Source: Comamonadaceae bacterium
GTDB taxonomy: Bacteria > Pseudomonadota > Gammaproteobacteria > Burkholderiales > Burkholderiaceae_C
Direction of reading: 5' to 3'
DNA length: 41,174 nucleotides
NCBI GenBank assembly: GCA_008080595.1
Contig: VIKI01000010.1
Location: 1-41,174, forward strand
The position numbers and the translations under genes are program-made. The notes beneath the pieces are model-generated. The model was given only the letters and a program-made list of their open reading frames with translations. It was not told the DNA's origin and did not search any database. Each line of letters starts with the position of its first letter. Position 1 is the first letter of the stretch. Shown in pieces: positions 20,480-28,095 of this stretch.

Positions 20480-21471
20480 AAAGAATCACTATTGTTTCGA
20501 TAGCTGCTTGCGCATTGTTGATGCTGGCTGCACCGCAATTTCTTAAAAATTACGGGATTTACCTGCTGACCTACTGGCTGATTTTCATCATTGCCACCAT
20601 GGGGCTGAACCTGACCCTGGGTTATGCAGGGCAAAAGTCGCTCGGGCACGCCGCCTTCTTTGGCATCGGGGCCTACACCGTGGCGATTGTGATGAAAGCT
20701 GGCTTGAGCTTCTGGCTCGGTTTGCCGCTGGCCGCAGGCTTGTGTTTCTTCATCGGCATTGCGCTGGGTTTCCCGGCGCTGCGGGTGCAGACCATTTACC
20801 TGGCTTTTGCCACCTTGGGCTTCAACACCGCCGTCTGGCTGGTGATGCGCAATGAAGAGTGGCTCACCGGCGGCACCTTTGGCATCAACAACATTGCCCG
20901 CCCGGAGCTGTTCGGCTTGAGTCTTTCGAGCAACCTGGCCTACTACTACTTCACCCTGGGCGTGGCAGCGTTGATGGCGGCTGCGCTGTGGGGTTTGCTG
21001 CGCAGCCCCTGGGGCAAGGCCTTCACCGCGCTGCGCGACAACCCGATCCGGGCCGAGAGCCTGGGCGTGGACATTCGCCGCTACACGCTGCTGAGCTTTG
21101 CCATTGGCGCGGCCTATGCCGGTGTGGCGGGTGCGCTGTTTGCCTCGCTGGTGGAGTTCATCGAACCGGCCCCCTTCACCGTCGGGGCCTCGATCATGAT
21201 GTACCTGATGGTGGTGGTCGGTGGTGCGGGCTACTTTTTTGGCCCGGTGCTGGGCGCGGCGGTGGGCGTGCTGCTGCCCGAGTGGCTGCGCTTTGCCCAG
21301 GCCTGGTATTTGTTTGTGTTTGGCAGCGCGGTGGTGTTGCTGATGATCTGGCTGCCCGATGGCCTGCTCAGCATTCCAGACCGCATCAAGGCCCGAAAAT
21401 TAGCACAAAAAGCATCTGCAGAGCGCACTGCATCAGCGCAAGCAGCTGCAAATAAAGGAGCAAATGCATGA
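20476..21471 (+). CDS. Branched-chain-type ABC transporter permease (LivM family)
   Basis: 331 residues. LivM features are MGLNLTLGYAGQKSLGHAAFFGIGAY, the loop SPWGKAFTALRDNPIRAESLGVDI and MYLMVVVGGAGYFFGPVLGAA. The first transmembrane segment (ITIVSIAACALLMLAAPQF) and the Ala-rich C-terminal tail (LAQKASAERTASAQAAANKG) are both encoded by copies of the dispersed repeat, one in each orientation. The IAACALL heptapeptide is shared with the LivK signal peptide for that reason. ATGA overlaps occur with both neighbours, showing tight translational coupling. Confidence 0.94.
   Translation: MKRITIVSIAACALLMLAAPQFLKNYGIYLLTYWLIFIIATMGLNLTLGYAGQKSLGHAAFFGIGAYTVAIVMKAGLSFWLGLPLAAGLCFFIGIALGFPALRVQTIYLAFATLGFNTAVWLVMRNEEWLTGGTFGINNIARPELFGLSLSSNLAYYYFTLGVAALMAAALWGLLRSPWGKAFTALRDNPIRAESLGVDIRRYTLLSFAIGAAYAGVAGALFASLVEFIEPAPFTVGASIMMYLMVVVGGAGYFFGPVLGAAVGVLLPEWLRFAQAWYLFVFGSAVVLLMIWLPDGLLSIPDRIKARKLAQKASAERTASAQAAANKGANA
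20488..20517 (+). repeat. Dispersed repeat half-copy at the 5' end of livM-like gene
   Basis: ACTATTGTTTCGATAGCTGC-TTGCGC matches the left half of the repeat (CTAT-N6/7-ATAGC-TGCTTGCGC). It starts 12 bases after the start codon and codes for part of the first membrane helix. Confidence 0.5.
21399..21465 (-). repeat. Dispersed repeat diverged copy at the 3' end of livM-like gene
   Basis: On the minus strand the core AGCTGCTTGCGCT is followed after eight bases by GCGCT and, further on, GATGCTTTTTGTGCTA. It encodes the Ala/Lys-rich tail of the permease and ends at the livG-like start codon. Confidence 0.5.
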
Positions 21472-22256
21472 GCCAGGCGCATCCTCATGAGCGTGCTGCG
21501 GGCCAGCCGGTGCTGAAAGTCACCGGGCTGACAAAGTCCTACGGAGCGATTCAGGCCGTTGGCGGGGTCAGCTTCCAGGTGCAAGCCGGTGAAATCTTTG
21601 GCGTGATTGGGCCAAACGGCTCGGGCAAAACCACGCTTTTCAACTCTATGCTGGGCCAGATCACGCCCAACCAGGGCAAGATTGAGCTCAATGGCGAAGA
21701 TGTCACCTCATGCGGCCCGCTGGAGCTGAACCGCCGCGGTGTTGGCCGCACCTTCCAGACCCTGCAAGTGTTTGGCAAGATGACGGTGCGTGACAACCTG
21801 ATCGTGGCCGCCCAAGAGCACCAGGGCTCCCTGTTCAGCCGCATGTTTGCCCCGAGCGACTCCGGGCTGGGGGCCCGCGCCGATGCGCTGATTGACCAGT
21901 TTCACATTCGCCATGTGGCCCACAAAAAGGCCGGGGAGCTGAGCTACGGCCAGCAGAAACTGGTGGACATTGCCATGGCCTTCATGAGTGAGCCCGACCT
22001 GGTGCTACTGGACGAGCCCTGCGCCGGTGTCAACCCGAGCCTGGTGGGCGGCATCAGCACGCTGCTGAAAGAACTCAACCGCAACCCGAAGATTGGCAAA
22101 CACAGCTCGTTTGTGGTGATTGAGCACAACATGGACTTTGTCATGGACTTGTGCCACCGCATCATGGTGATGGTTGAGGGCAAAGTGATGGCGATTGGCA
22201 CACCCGATGAAATTCGTGGCAACAAGCAGGTGCTTGACGCCTACCTGGGGAACTGA
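21468..22256 (+). CDS. ABC transporter ATP-binding protein (LivG family)
   Basis: 262 residues. Walker A is GPNGSGKT, the Q-loop region GRTFQTLQVFGKMTVRDNL, the ABC signature LSYGQQKLVDIAMA and Walker B LVLLDEPCAGVNP, followed by the H-loop (VVIEHNMDFV). The signature starts LSYGQ instead of LSGGQ, which is common in LivG proteins. It powers uptake through the LivH/LivM-like permeases with the LivF-like partner encoded next. ATGA overlap with the permease gene. Confidence 0.95.
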   Translation: MSQAHPHERAAGQPVLKVTGLTKSYGAIQAVGGVSFQVQAGEIFGVIGPNGSGKTTLFNSMLGQITPNQGKIELNGEDVTSCGPLELNRRGVGRTFQTLQVFGKMTVRDNLIVAAQEHQGSLFSRMFAPSDSGLGARADALIDQFHIRHVAHKKAGELSYGQQKLVDIAMAFMSEPDLVLLDEPCAGVNPSLVGGISTLLKELNRNPKIGKHSSFVVIEHNMDFVMDLCHRIMVMVEGKVMAIGTPDEIRGNKQVLDAYLGN

Positions 22257-22258
22257 TC

Positions 22259-23017
22259 ATGGCGCAAGACACCTGTATTGAATTCAACGACGTGGTGGCG
22301 GGTTACAAGGATTTCATGATCCTCAACAAGCTGTCGTTCAAGGCCAAACGCGGCACCATCACCTTGCTGCTCGGCCCCAATGGTGCGGGCAAATCGACGG
22401 TGCTGAAAACCCTGTTTGGCTTGCTCAAACCGCGCCAGGGCCAGATCACGCTGGATGGCCAGGTGGTCAACGGCATCAGCCAGAAGGCGCTGCTGGCGTT
22501 GGGCATTGCTTTTGTGCCCCAGGGGCGCAACCTGTTTGGCCAGCTCACGGTGTTTGAAAACCTGGAGCTCGGCGGCATCACGCTGGGCATGAAAACCACC
22601 CATGAGCGTATTCCCGAGGTGCTGGAGTTTTTCCCGCGGGTCAAAGAGCGCATGAACTCGCCCGCCTCGGCCCTGTCGGGGGGCGAGCAAAAGCAGCTGG
22701 AAATTGGTCGTGCCCTGCTGCTGCGCCCCAAGGTGATTTTGATTGACGAACCGTCGATTGGCCTGTCGCCCATGGTGGTGGCCGACGTGTTCAAGTTGCT
22801 GCGCAAGCTGGCCGATCAAGGCACCACGGTGCTGATGGTGGAGCAAAACGTCAAGAGTGCGCTGAAGATTTCAGATGAAGCCATTGCCCTGGAGTCGGGC
22901 CGCCTGGTGCTGCAAAAGCCGGCCTCTGAGTTGCTGGCCGACCCGCACATCGAACGTTTGTTTTTGGGCGGAGCCCATACCACGGCGGCGGCATCCCCGG
23001 TGTGCGCATCGGCATAA
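22259..23017 (+). CDS. ABC transporter ATP-binding protein (LivF family)
   Basis: 252 residues. Walker A is GPNGAGKST; IAFVPQGRNLFGQLTVFENLELG is the LivF-type Q-loop region; the signature is LSGGEQKQLEIGRALL, Walker B VILIDEPSIGLSP and H-loop VLMVEQNVKSAL. It starts two bases after the LivG-like stop. The short C-terminal tail (HTTAAASPVCASA) is not conserved in my recollection of the family. It completes a five-component Liv-type transporter. Confidence 0.95.
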   Translation: MAQDTCIEFNDVVAGYKDFMILNKLSFKAKRGTITLLLGPNGAGKSTVLKTLFGLLKPRQGQITLDGQVVNGISQKALLALGIAFVPQGRNLFGQLTVFENLELGGITLGMKTTHERIPEVLEFFPRVKERMNSPASALSGGEQKQLEIGRALLLRPKVILIDEPSIGLSPMVVADVFKLLRKLADQGTTVLMVEQNVKSALKISDEAIALESGRLVLQKPASELLADPHIERLFLGGAHTTAAASPVCASA

Positions 23018-23048
23018 TGGCTCGGAATCATTCCTGAAGGACCACACC

Positions 23049-23945
23049 ATGACGGCTACCCACCTGACCCCACCCAGAACAGACCGCGAAGCCATTGTTG
23101 AAGGGGCCAATCCGCTGGGCCTTGAAGGCATCGAGTTCATTGAATACGCCACCGCTAAACCCCAGGCTTTGGGCCAGGTGCTTGAAGCAATGGGTTTCAA
23201 GCCGGTGGCGCGGCACCGTTCGCGTGAGGTGCTGCTGTACCGCCAGGGCGGGCTGAACATCATCGTCAACGCCCATGCCAAGGGCGCGCCCTTGAGTGAC
23301 CAGCCCTGTATTGCCGCCATGGCGGTGCGGGTGCGGGATGCGGCTTCGGCCTACCGGCGTGCGCTCGACCTGGGCGCCTGGGGTGTGCCGACCCAGGTGG
23401 AGGTGATGGAGCTCAACATTCCGGCCATTCATGGGGTCGGTACCAGCCGGATTTATTTTGTTGACCGGCACAAACAGTTCTCGATTTACGACGTGGATTT
23501 CACTCCCATTCCGGGTGTTGACCAGCATCCACCCGCCACCGCCGGCCTGCACTTTTTTGGCGTGGTGCAGTACATCGGTAATGAGCGCACCGAAGACTGG
23601 ACCGAGTTCTACCGCGAGCTGTTTGGTTTTGTCGAGTTGCCCGCAGAGCAGCGTTTTGGCATCCTGCCCAAAGGCCGCATTCTGCGCAGCCCGTGTCCGC
23701 CCGAGTCACGCTTTTACATCCAGCTGATCGAACCCGAAGCCGGGGTGCTGGACGTGGAAGACGACGAAGGCCTGCACCGCATTGGCCTGGGCTGTGCCGA
23801 CGTGCTGGCCAGCGTGGCGCAGTTGAGCCAGCAAGGGGTGGAGTTTGTCGCCTCCCAAGGGGTGCAGACCAGCGAACGCGGTGCCTTGAGCAAAACCTGG
23901 CTGGGCAGCGTGAGCTTTGAAATTGTTCACGACCAGCGTGCCTGA
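23049..23945 (+). CDS. HPPD/VOC-fold protein resembling the C-terminal half of QuiC1
   Basis: 298 residues from ATG 23049, preceded by GAAGGA; the frame is open upstream inside livF but without similarity. Two vicinal-oxygen-chelate modules are present: GLEGIEFIEYATAKPQALGQ...MGFKPVARHRSREVLLYRQG, and FFGVVQYIGNERTEDWTEFYRELFGF...FYIQLIEP. The end reads KTWLGSVSFEIVHDQ. By eye, two metal-ligand histidines of HPPD-type enzymes are replaced: IDH reads FFG, and QHVAL reads HRIGL. The glutamate in FEIVHD remains, so classical Fe(II) dioxygenase activity is doubtful. QuiC1 (3-dehydroshikimate dehydratase of Pseudomonas) fuses a TIM-barrel half to an HPPD-like half; here this half precedes a separate barrel gene by three bases. 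Confidence 0.85.
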   Translation: MTATHLTPPRTDREAIVEGANPLGLEGIEFIEYATAKPQALGQVLEAMGFKPVARHRSREVLLYRQGGLNIIVNAHAKGAPLSDQPCIAAMAVRVRDAASAYRRALDLGAWGVPTQVEVMELNIPAIHGVGTSRIYFVDRHKQFSIYDVDFTPIPGVDQHPPATAGLHFFGVVQYIGNERTEDWTEFYRELFGFVELPAEQRFGILPKGRILRSPCPPESRFYIQLIEPEAGVLDVEDDEGLHRIGLGCADVLASVAQLSQQGVEFVASQGVQTSERGALSKTWLGSVSFEIVHDQRA

Positions 23946-23948
23946 GCC

Positions 23949-24821
23949 ATGAACAGCGCCAATATCTTTGACTTTGCCCTGGAGAGCAGTTCCCTGGCGG
24001 GCTCCCTGCCAAGCAAGCTCAGCGCTGCGCAGGCCGCCGGGTTTGCCCAGATCACCCTGTGCCCAGCCGATCTGGTGCATCACCCCGAGGGGGTGGATGC
24101 GGCCATTGCTGCCGTGCGAGCCAGCGGCTTGCAGGTCTGCGGCTTTCATGCCGCACTCAATTTTGAGGGGCTTCACGGCCCGGCACATGCCTACAAGCTG
24201 GACGTGGCCAAAACCGTGCTCAGCCTGTGCCAGGCGCTGAATTGCCACTTGCTGGTGCTGCCCTCCTCCATGCTGGACGGTGACCCGCAACACATCGCCA
24301 CCCAGCTGCGCCAGTTGGCCATGCTGGCGATTCCGCTGAACATCAAGCTGGCTTACCAGGGCCAGGCACAGGGGGCGGCGGTGAAAAACTACTTGCAAGC
24401 CTGGGATCTGGTATGTGAGGCCGACATGCCCAACCTGGGCCTGTGCCTGGACAGCTTTGAGGTGCTGCTGGCCGCGACAGACAGGGCCGAGCTGCTGGAA
24501 GACCTGGACATGCTAGACCCCGACCGGCTGTTTTTGGTGCGGCTGGCAGACACGCTGGAAGTGGCCGATAGCCGCTGGCGCGTGTTTCCGGGCGAAGGCA
24601 GCCAAAGCGAACTGTTGGCCGCCAGCATCAATGCCTTGCATGCGCTGGGTTACCGGGGCAACTACAGCCTGGCTGCCGCCAACAGCGACCAGGCCCTGCT
24701 GCCCGCGCCGCAGCTTGCAGAGCGCGCCCAACGTGCCGCCGTGTGGGTCGGGCGGGACGTGCTGCAGCGATCGGTGCCGCTGCCCAACCAGCTTCGTCTG
24801 CGCCGTTCTGGCGGCCACTAG
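23949..24821 (+). CDS. Sugar-phosphate-isomerase-type TIM barrel, resembling N-terminal half of QuiC1
   Basis: 290 residues of xylose-isomerase-like barrel: LSAAQAAGFAQITLCPADLV, GLQVCGFHAALNFEGLHG, NCHLLVLPSSM, GLCLDSFEVLLAATD, RLFLVRLADTLEV and WRVFPGEGSQSELLAAS follow the order seen in 3-dehydroshikimate dehydratases and related isomerases. Two positions usually holding metal ligands differ: the YExLAWG glutamate reads Gln (YQGQAQG) and the DxFH histidine reads Glu (DSFE). The reaction may therefore differ from dehydroshikimate dehydration. It is adjacent to the HPPD-like gene (three-base gap) and ten bases from the PcaB-like gene, so all three are co-translated. Function is inferred from fold and context only. 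Confidence 0.82.
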   Translation: MNSANIFDFALESSSLAGSLPSKLSAAQAAGFAQITLCPADLVHHPEGVDAAIAAVRASGLQVCGFHAALNFEGLHGPAHAYKLDVAKTVLSLCQALNCHLLVLPSSMLDGDPQHIATQLRQLAMLAIPLNIKLAYQGQAQGAAVKNYLQAWDLVCEADMPNLGLCLDSFEVLLAATDRAELLEDLDMLDPDRLFLVRLADTLEVADSRWRVFPGEGSQSELLAASINALHALGYRGNYSLAAANSDQALLPAPQLAERAQRAAVWVGRDVLQRSVPLPNQLRLRRSGGH

Positions 24822-24831
24822 GCTTGCCACC

Positions 24832-26049
24832 ATGGGCGGTTTGTTCGAGAGTTTTTTGTTCACCCCCGAGGCCAGTGAAACCCTCGGTGACCTGCACGTG
24901 GTGGACTGCATGCTGCGCATTGAAGCAGCGCTGGCCCGCGCCCAGGCCAGTGCGGCCTTGATTCCCCAGGAGGCGGCCCAGTCGATCATCGGCACTTGCA
25001 AGGTGGAGCTGTTTGATGTGCCCAAGCTGGTGCGTGAAAGCGCCCGCACCCGCTGTCTGGCCACACCGCTGGTGGCCAGCTTGCGCGAAACCGTGGCGTT
25101 GTTCAACCCCCAGGCGGCCAGTTATGTGCATCTGGGTTGCAGCGACCATGATCTGGTGAATACCGCCTTGATCCTGGTGATGCGCGACATGCTCAAGTGC
25201 ATTGAGCTTGAACTCGGGCGTACCACCGAGGCCCTGCTGGCGATGGCGGGCCCCCATGCCGACACCGCCATGCTGCACCGCCAGTCGGCACCGCACTGCG
25301 GCATCACCAGCTTTGGCCTGGTTTGCTGCCAATGGGCCGCGCCGCTGGTGCAATGCCAGCGCCGCTTGTCATCGGCCAGCCGCACGCAGCGGCTGGATCT
25401 GGGTCGTGACTTGCCCAGTCTGCTGGACATGCAGGGTAAAGCCCCGTTGGTGATGGCTTTGATGGCCGCTGACTTGCAGCTTCTGCCCCCCAGCGCCGCC
25501 CACCCAGGCAGCCTGGACAGCATGGCACTGGCTTGCGAGTTGGGTTTGCTGGTGGGCAGTTTGGGCAAGCTGGTGGCAGACATGAGCCCGCTGCTGCAGT
25601 TGGACATCTCTGAACTCACCCCGTCGGCCTCTGCCCCAACCCTGGCTGCCGGGCTCAAACCGGTATTCCCCATGCCTGCGGCCATGCTGTGCGGGGTGGC
25701 GCAAAGCGCGGCGCAACGTGTGCCACAACAAGTGGCGACCCTGCTGGCCACCCTGTCGCAAGACAACAGCCCCACACCGGGGAGCTGGCAAACTCGGCTG
25801 ACGCAATGGCCCGCCTTGCTCACCGCCAGCCACGGCATCAGCCAGGCCGTGGCCCAATTGACCACCGGCCTGCAGGCCGATATGGCGCGCATGCGCAGTA
25901 ACCTGGATGCTGCTCGCGCCAGTGTCAGCGCTGCCGATGCCAAGGCGCGGTTTTCTACCGGGCTGATGCAGCAAGCGGCCACCTTGGCCCGCAGCGACCT
26001 GGCGGCGTTGCGGGCTTGCCAGGCCGCCGCCGCGGGGCCCCAGGATTGA
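24832..26049 (+). CDS. PcaB-like protein of the fumarase/aspartase superfamily, degenerate active site
   Basis: 405 residues. The N-terminus GLFESFLFTPEASETLGDLHVVDCMLRIEAALARAQ matches 3-carboxy-cis,cis-muconate lactonizing enzymes, and YVHLGCSDHDLVNTALIL is the first superfamily signature (usually GATSQDVIDTA). The second signature (GRTHxQxAxPTTFG) reads HRQSAPHCGITSFG. The catalytic loop GSSAMPHKRNP is unrecognisable (LTPSASAPTLAAGLKPVF). The fold is retained but the residues used for lyase or cycloisomerase chemistry are mostly changed. It may catalyse something else or act as a non-catalytic subunit. The start at 24832 is chosen for the conserved N-terminus. Downstream, 26050-26250 has no supported gene and holds a strong repeat copy. 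Confidence 0.82.
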   Translation: MGGLFESFLFTPEASETLGDLHVVDCMLRIEAALARAQASAALIPQEAAQSIIGTCKVELFDVPKLVRESARTRCLATPLVASLRETVALFNPQAASYVHLGCSDHDLVNTALILVMRDMLKCIELELGRTTEALLAMAGPHADTAMLHRQSAPHCGITSFGLVCCQWAAPLVQCQRRLSSASRTQRLDLGRDLPSLLDMQGKAPLVMALMAADLQLLPPSAAHPGSLDSMALACELGLLVGSLGKLVADMSPLLQLDISELTPSASAPTLAAGLKPVFPMPAAMLCGVAQSAAQRVPQQVATLLATLSQDNSPTPGSWQTRLTQWPALLTASHGISQAVAQLTTGLQADMARMRSNLDAARASVSAADAKARFSTGLMQQAATLARSDLAALRACQAAAAGPQD

Positions 26050-26164
26050 GGCACAGGCCGACTCCACCATGCTGACACGCATTTACTCCGACATTTTTCT
26101 GCAGCACTTCTTCGGTGCCACCTGGTGCTCCAGCGCCTGAGTGCGCTGGATGCGGGTGTGCCGC

Positions 26165-26230
26165 AACTATCAATATTCATAGCGGCTTGCGCATATTTGA
26201 TGGGCGCTAGAGGCTGTTTTTTATCAAAAA
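26165..26230 (+). repeat. Dispersed palindromic repeat, strong copy
   Basis: CTATCAATATTCATAGC-GGCTTGCGC-ATATTTGATG-GGCGCTAGAGGCTG-TTTTTTATC. It contains the CTAT/ATAG inner palindrome, the GCGC core and the complementary GCGCT arm. It is intergenic, ending 20 bases before the acyl-CoA dehydrogenase start. Confidence 0.75.
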
Positions 26231-26250
26231 TTTTTTAAGATTCATACCCC

Positions 26251-27426
26251 ATGGACTTCTCTCTCTCTGATGAACAAAAGATGATGATCGCCACCGTGCG
26301 TCGTTTTATTGCCGAAGAATTACACCCGCTGGAAGACGAGGTGGAAGAACAAGGCTACCTGGCGCCTGAAAAAGCCAAAGCCATCCACGAAAAATCCAAG
26401 GCGCTGGGCCTGTACGGCATGAACATGCCCGAGCAATTTGGCGGCATGGGCCTGAGTGCGCTGGACACCATGCTGATGGAAGAGCAGTTTGGCCACACCA
26501 CCGACATCCTGATCCGCCGCGCTTTTGGCAATGTGTATGAGGTCTTGCTGGCTTGCCAGGGCGAGCAGGTGGAGCGCTGGTTGACCCCTACCGTGCGCGG
26601 TGAGCGGGTCTGCTCGATTGCCATCACCGAACCTGGTGCGGGTTCTGATGCGGGCGGTATCAGCACCCGTGCGGTGAAACAGGCCGACGGCAGCTGGCGC
26701 TTGAATGGCAGCAAACACTTCATCAGTGACGGTGAGGTGTCTGACTTTTTTGTGGTCTCGGCGCTGACTGGCGGCGACGGTGTGAAGAAGGAAATCTCGC
26801 TGTTTCTGGTGGACAAGGGCTTGCCCGGCTTCACCCTGGGCAAAGACCAGAAGATGATGGGCCTGCGCGGAACCAGCCACTCCGAGCTGTGGTTTGACAA
26901 CGTGCCGCTGGAGCCTTTGGCGCTGCTGGGCGACGAGGGCAAGGGTTTGAGCCAGGCGCTGGCCGTGCTGGGCCGGGTCCGGCTGGCGCAGGTGGGTGCA
27001 CGCGCCGTCGGCAAGGCCAGCCATGTGCTGAACCTGATGGTGGAGTACGCCGGGCAACGCAAGCAGTTTGGCAAGTCGATTGCCGAATTCCAGCTGGTGC
27101 AGCAGATGCTGGCCGACAGCGTGATCGAGATCAACTCGGCCCGCCTAATGGTCTGGCACGCCGCCTGGATGATTGACCAAGGTCTGGACGCGCGGGATGT
27201 CATTGCCATGGTGAAAGTGCAGGCTGCTGAAACCCTGGGCCGGGTCACCGACCGGGCGGTGCAGGTGTTTGGCGGCATGGGTTTTTGCAAGGAGCTGCCG
27301 ATTGAGCGCTATTACCGCGACGCACGCATTTACCGCATCTTCGATGGCACCTCCGAGATTCACCGCACGGTGATTGCCCGCAGCGTCAGCAAGCGCGGGC
27401 GAGCGCTGTTTGACGTGGATGCCTGA
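26251..27426 (+). CDS. Acyl-CoA dehydrogenase family flavoprotein
   Basis: 391 residues, usual length. N-terminal helical domain (MDFSLSDEQKMMIATVRRFI), the FAD/substrate signature SIAITEPGAGSDAGGI, the FAD-contacting RKQFGKSIAEFQLVQQMLAD and the C-terminal QVFGGMGF...ERYYRDARIYRIFDGTSEIHR. The catalytic base in many members is Glu in YEGTSEI; here the position reads Asp (FDGTSEI). A similar Asp is reported, as I recall, in alicyclic acyl-CoA dehydrogenases, which would suit a hydroaromatic-type pathway. It is co-directional with the cluster but separated by 200 bases and a repeat copy, so it may be a separate unit. A hairpin follows. Confidence 0.93.
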   Translation: MDFSLSDEQKMMIATVRRFIAEELHPLEDEVEEQGYLAPEKAKAIHEKSKALGLYGMNMPEQFGGMGLSALDTMLMEEQFGHTTDILIRRAFGNVYEVLLACQGEQVERWLTPTVRGERVCSIAITEPGAGSDAGGISTRAVKQADGSWRLNGSKHFISDGEVSDFFVVSALTGGDGVKKEISLFLVDKGLPGFTLGKDQKMMGLRGTSHSELWFDNVPLEPLALLGDEGKGLSQALAVLGRVRLAQVGARAVGKASHVLNLMVEYAGQRKQFGKSIAEFQLVQQMLADSVIEINSARLMVWHAAWMIDQGLDARDVIAMVKVQAAETLGRVTDRAVQVFGGMGFCKELPIERYYRDARIYRIFDGTSEIHRTVIARSVSKRGRALFDVDA

Positions 27427-27456
27427 GCGGCGGCACAGGCGTGCTGCAGATTCTGG

Positions 27457-27478
27457 TCAACCCTGGTTTCAGGGTTGA
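27457..27478 (+). terminator. Hairpin after the acyl-CoA dehydrogenase gene
   Basis: TCAACCCTG pairs perfectly with CAGGGTTGA around GTTT, starting 31 bases after the stop and followed by a T-rich stretch (TTTACTCTATTTTT). Probable end of the cluster transcript. Confidence 0.55.
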
Positions 27479-27482
27479 TTTA

Positions 27483-27512
27483 CTCTATTTTTGATAGCTT
27501 GTTGCGCTTGTG
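27483..27512 (+). repeat. Dispersed repeat partial copy
   Basis: CTCTATTTTTGATAGCTTGT-TGCGCTTG matches the left half and core of the repeat family. It lies between the terminator and tRNA-Ala. Confidence 0.45.
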
Positions 27513-27540
27513 CTGCTTGCCATGGATGCCATTTGCATGA

Positions 27541-27616
27541 TGGTGGAGACAGGCGGGATCGAACCGCCGACCTATTGATTGCGAACCAATCGCTCTCCCA
27601 ACTGAGCTATGCCCCC
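27541..27616 (-). tRNA. tRNA-Ala (anticodon CGC)
   Basis: On the minus strand the acceptor GGGGGCA pairs with TGTCTCC, including the G3-U70 alanine identity pair. The anticodon loop TTCGCAA gives CGC (codon GCG). The T-arm GGCGG-TTCGATC-CCGCC is present and CCA is encoded. 76 nt. Confidence 0.93.
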
Positions 27617-27793
27617 AGGTGATGGACATTCTAGGAATGAAACCCTGATTTGAAAAGGCTTTGCTTTTTCAAAGTTCAGCTCACATGGGGTAAGGGGATG
27701 GCTTGGCAGAATGACCGGCAGCCTTGGGCTTCACCGATAATTCGCGCTTGGCGGAGTTGCTGCCACGTCTTTTTTCCATTGAATGTGAGTTGC

Positions 27794-28069
27794 ATGAAAG
27801 ATCATTACGCTGCTCTGGGTTTGCGCAGTTCAGCCACGCTGGCGGACATCAAAAAAGCGTTTCGCCAACAGGCCTCGATTCATCACCCTGACCGCAACAG
27901 TGCGCCAGAGGCGGCGGCCCGTTTCAGGGCCGCACAGGAAGCCTATGATGTGCTGTCAGATGCGACCCAGCGCAAGGCGTATGACGACAACCGCCAGCGC
28001 AACTTGCTCGATAACCCGATCGACACCGCCCGCAGCATCTGGCTGGACTATTTCAACCGCATTGCCTGA
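27794..28069 (+). CDS. Stand-alone J-domain protein (DnaJ-like)
   Basis: 91 residues from ATG 27794. The J domain occupies residues 4-70: DHYAALGLRSSATLADIKKAF, HPD at 31-33 (IHHPDRNS), AARFRAAQEAYDVLSDATQRKAYDD. The HPD motif means it can stimulate a DnaK-type ATPase. There is no Gly/Phe linker, zinc finger or substrate-binding domain, only a ~20-residue helical tail (IDTARSIWLDYFNRIA). It opens a run of four same-strand genes with gaps of 26-50 bases, so it probably serves as a dedicated co-chaperone for the downstream proteins. This partnership is inference. Confidence 0.9.
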   Translation: MKDHYAALGLRSSATLADIKKAFRQQASIHHPDRNSAPEAAARFRAAQEAYDVLSDATQRKAYDDNRQRNLLDNPIDTARSIWLDYFNRIA

Positions 28070-28095
28070 ATGGCAACTTTACACAAGAGAACACC

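Noticed and set aside
26069..26140. Short frame MLTRIYSDIFLQHFFG after the PcaB-like gene
   Set aside because: Only 23 codons, no ribosome binding site and no recognisable similarity; treated as non-coding or a remnant.
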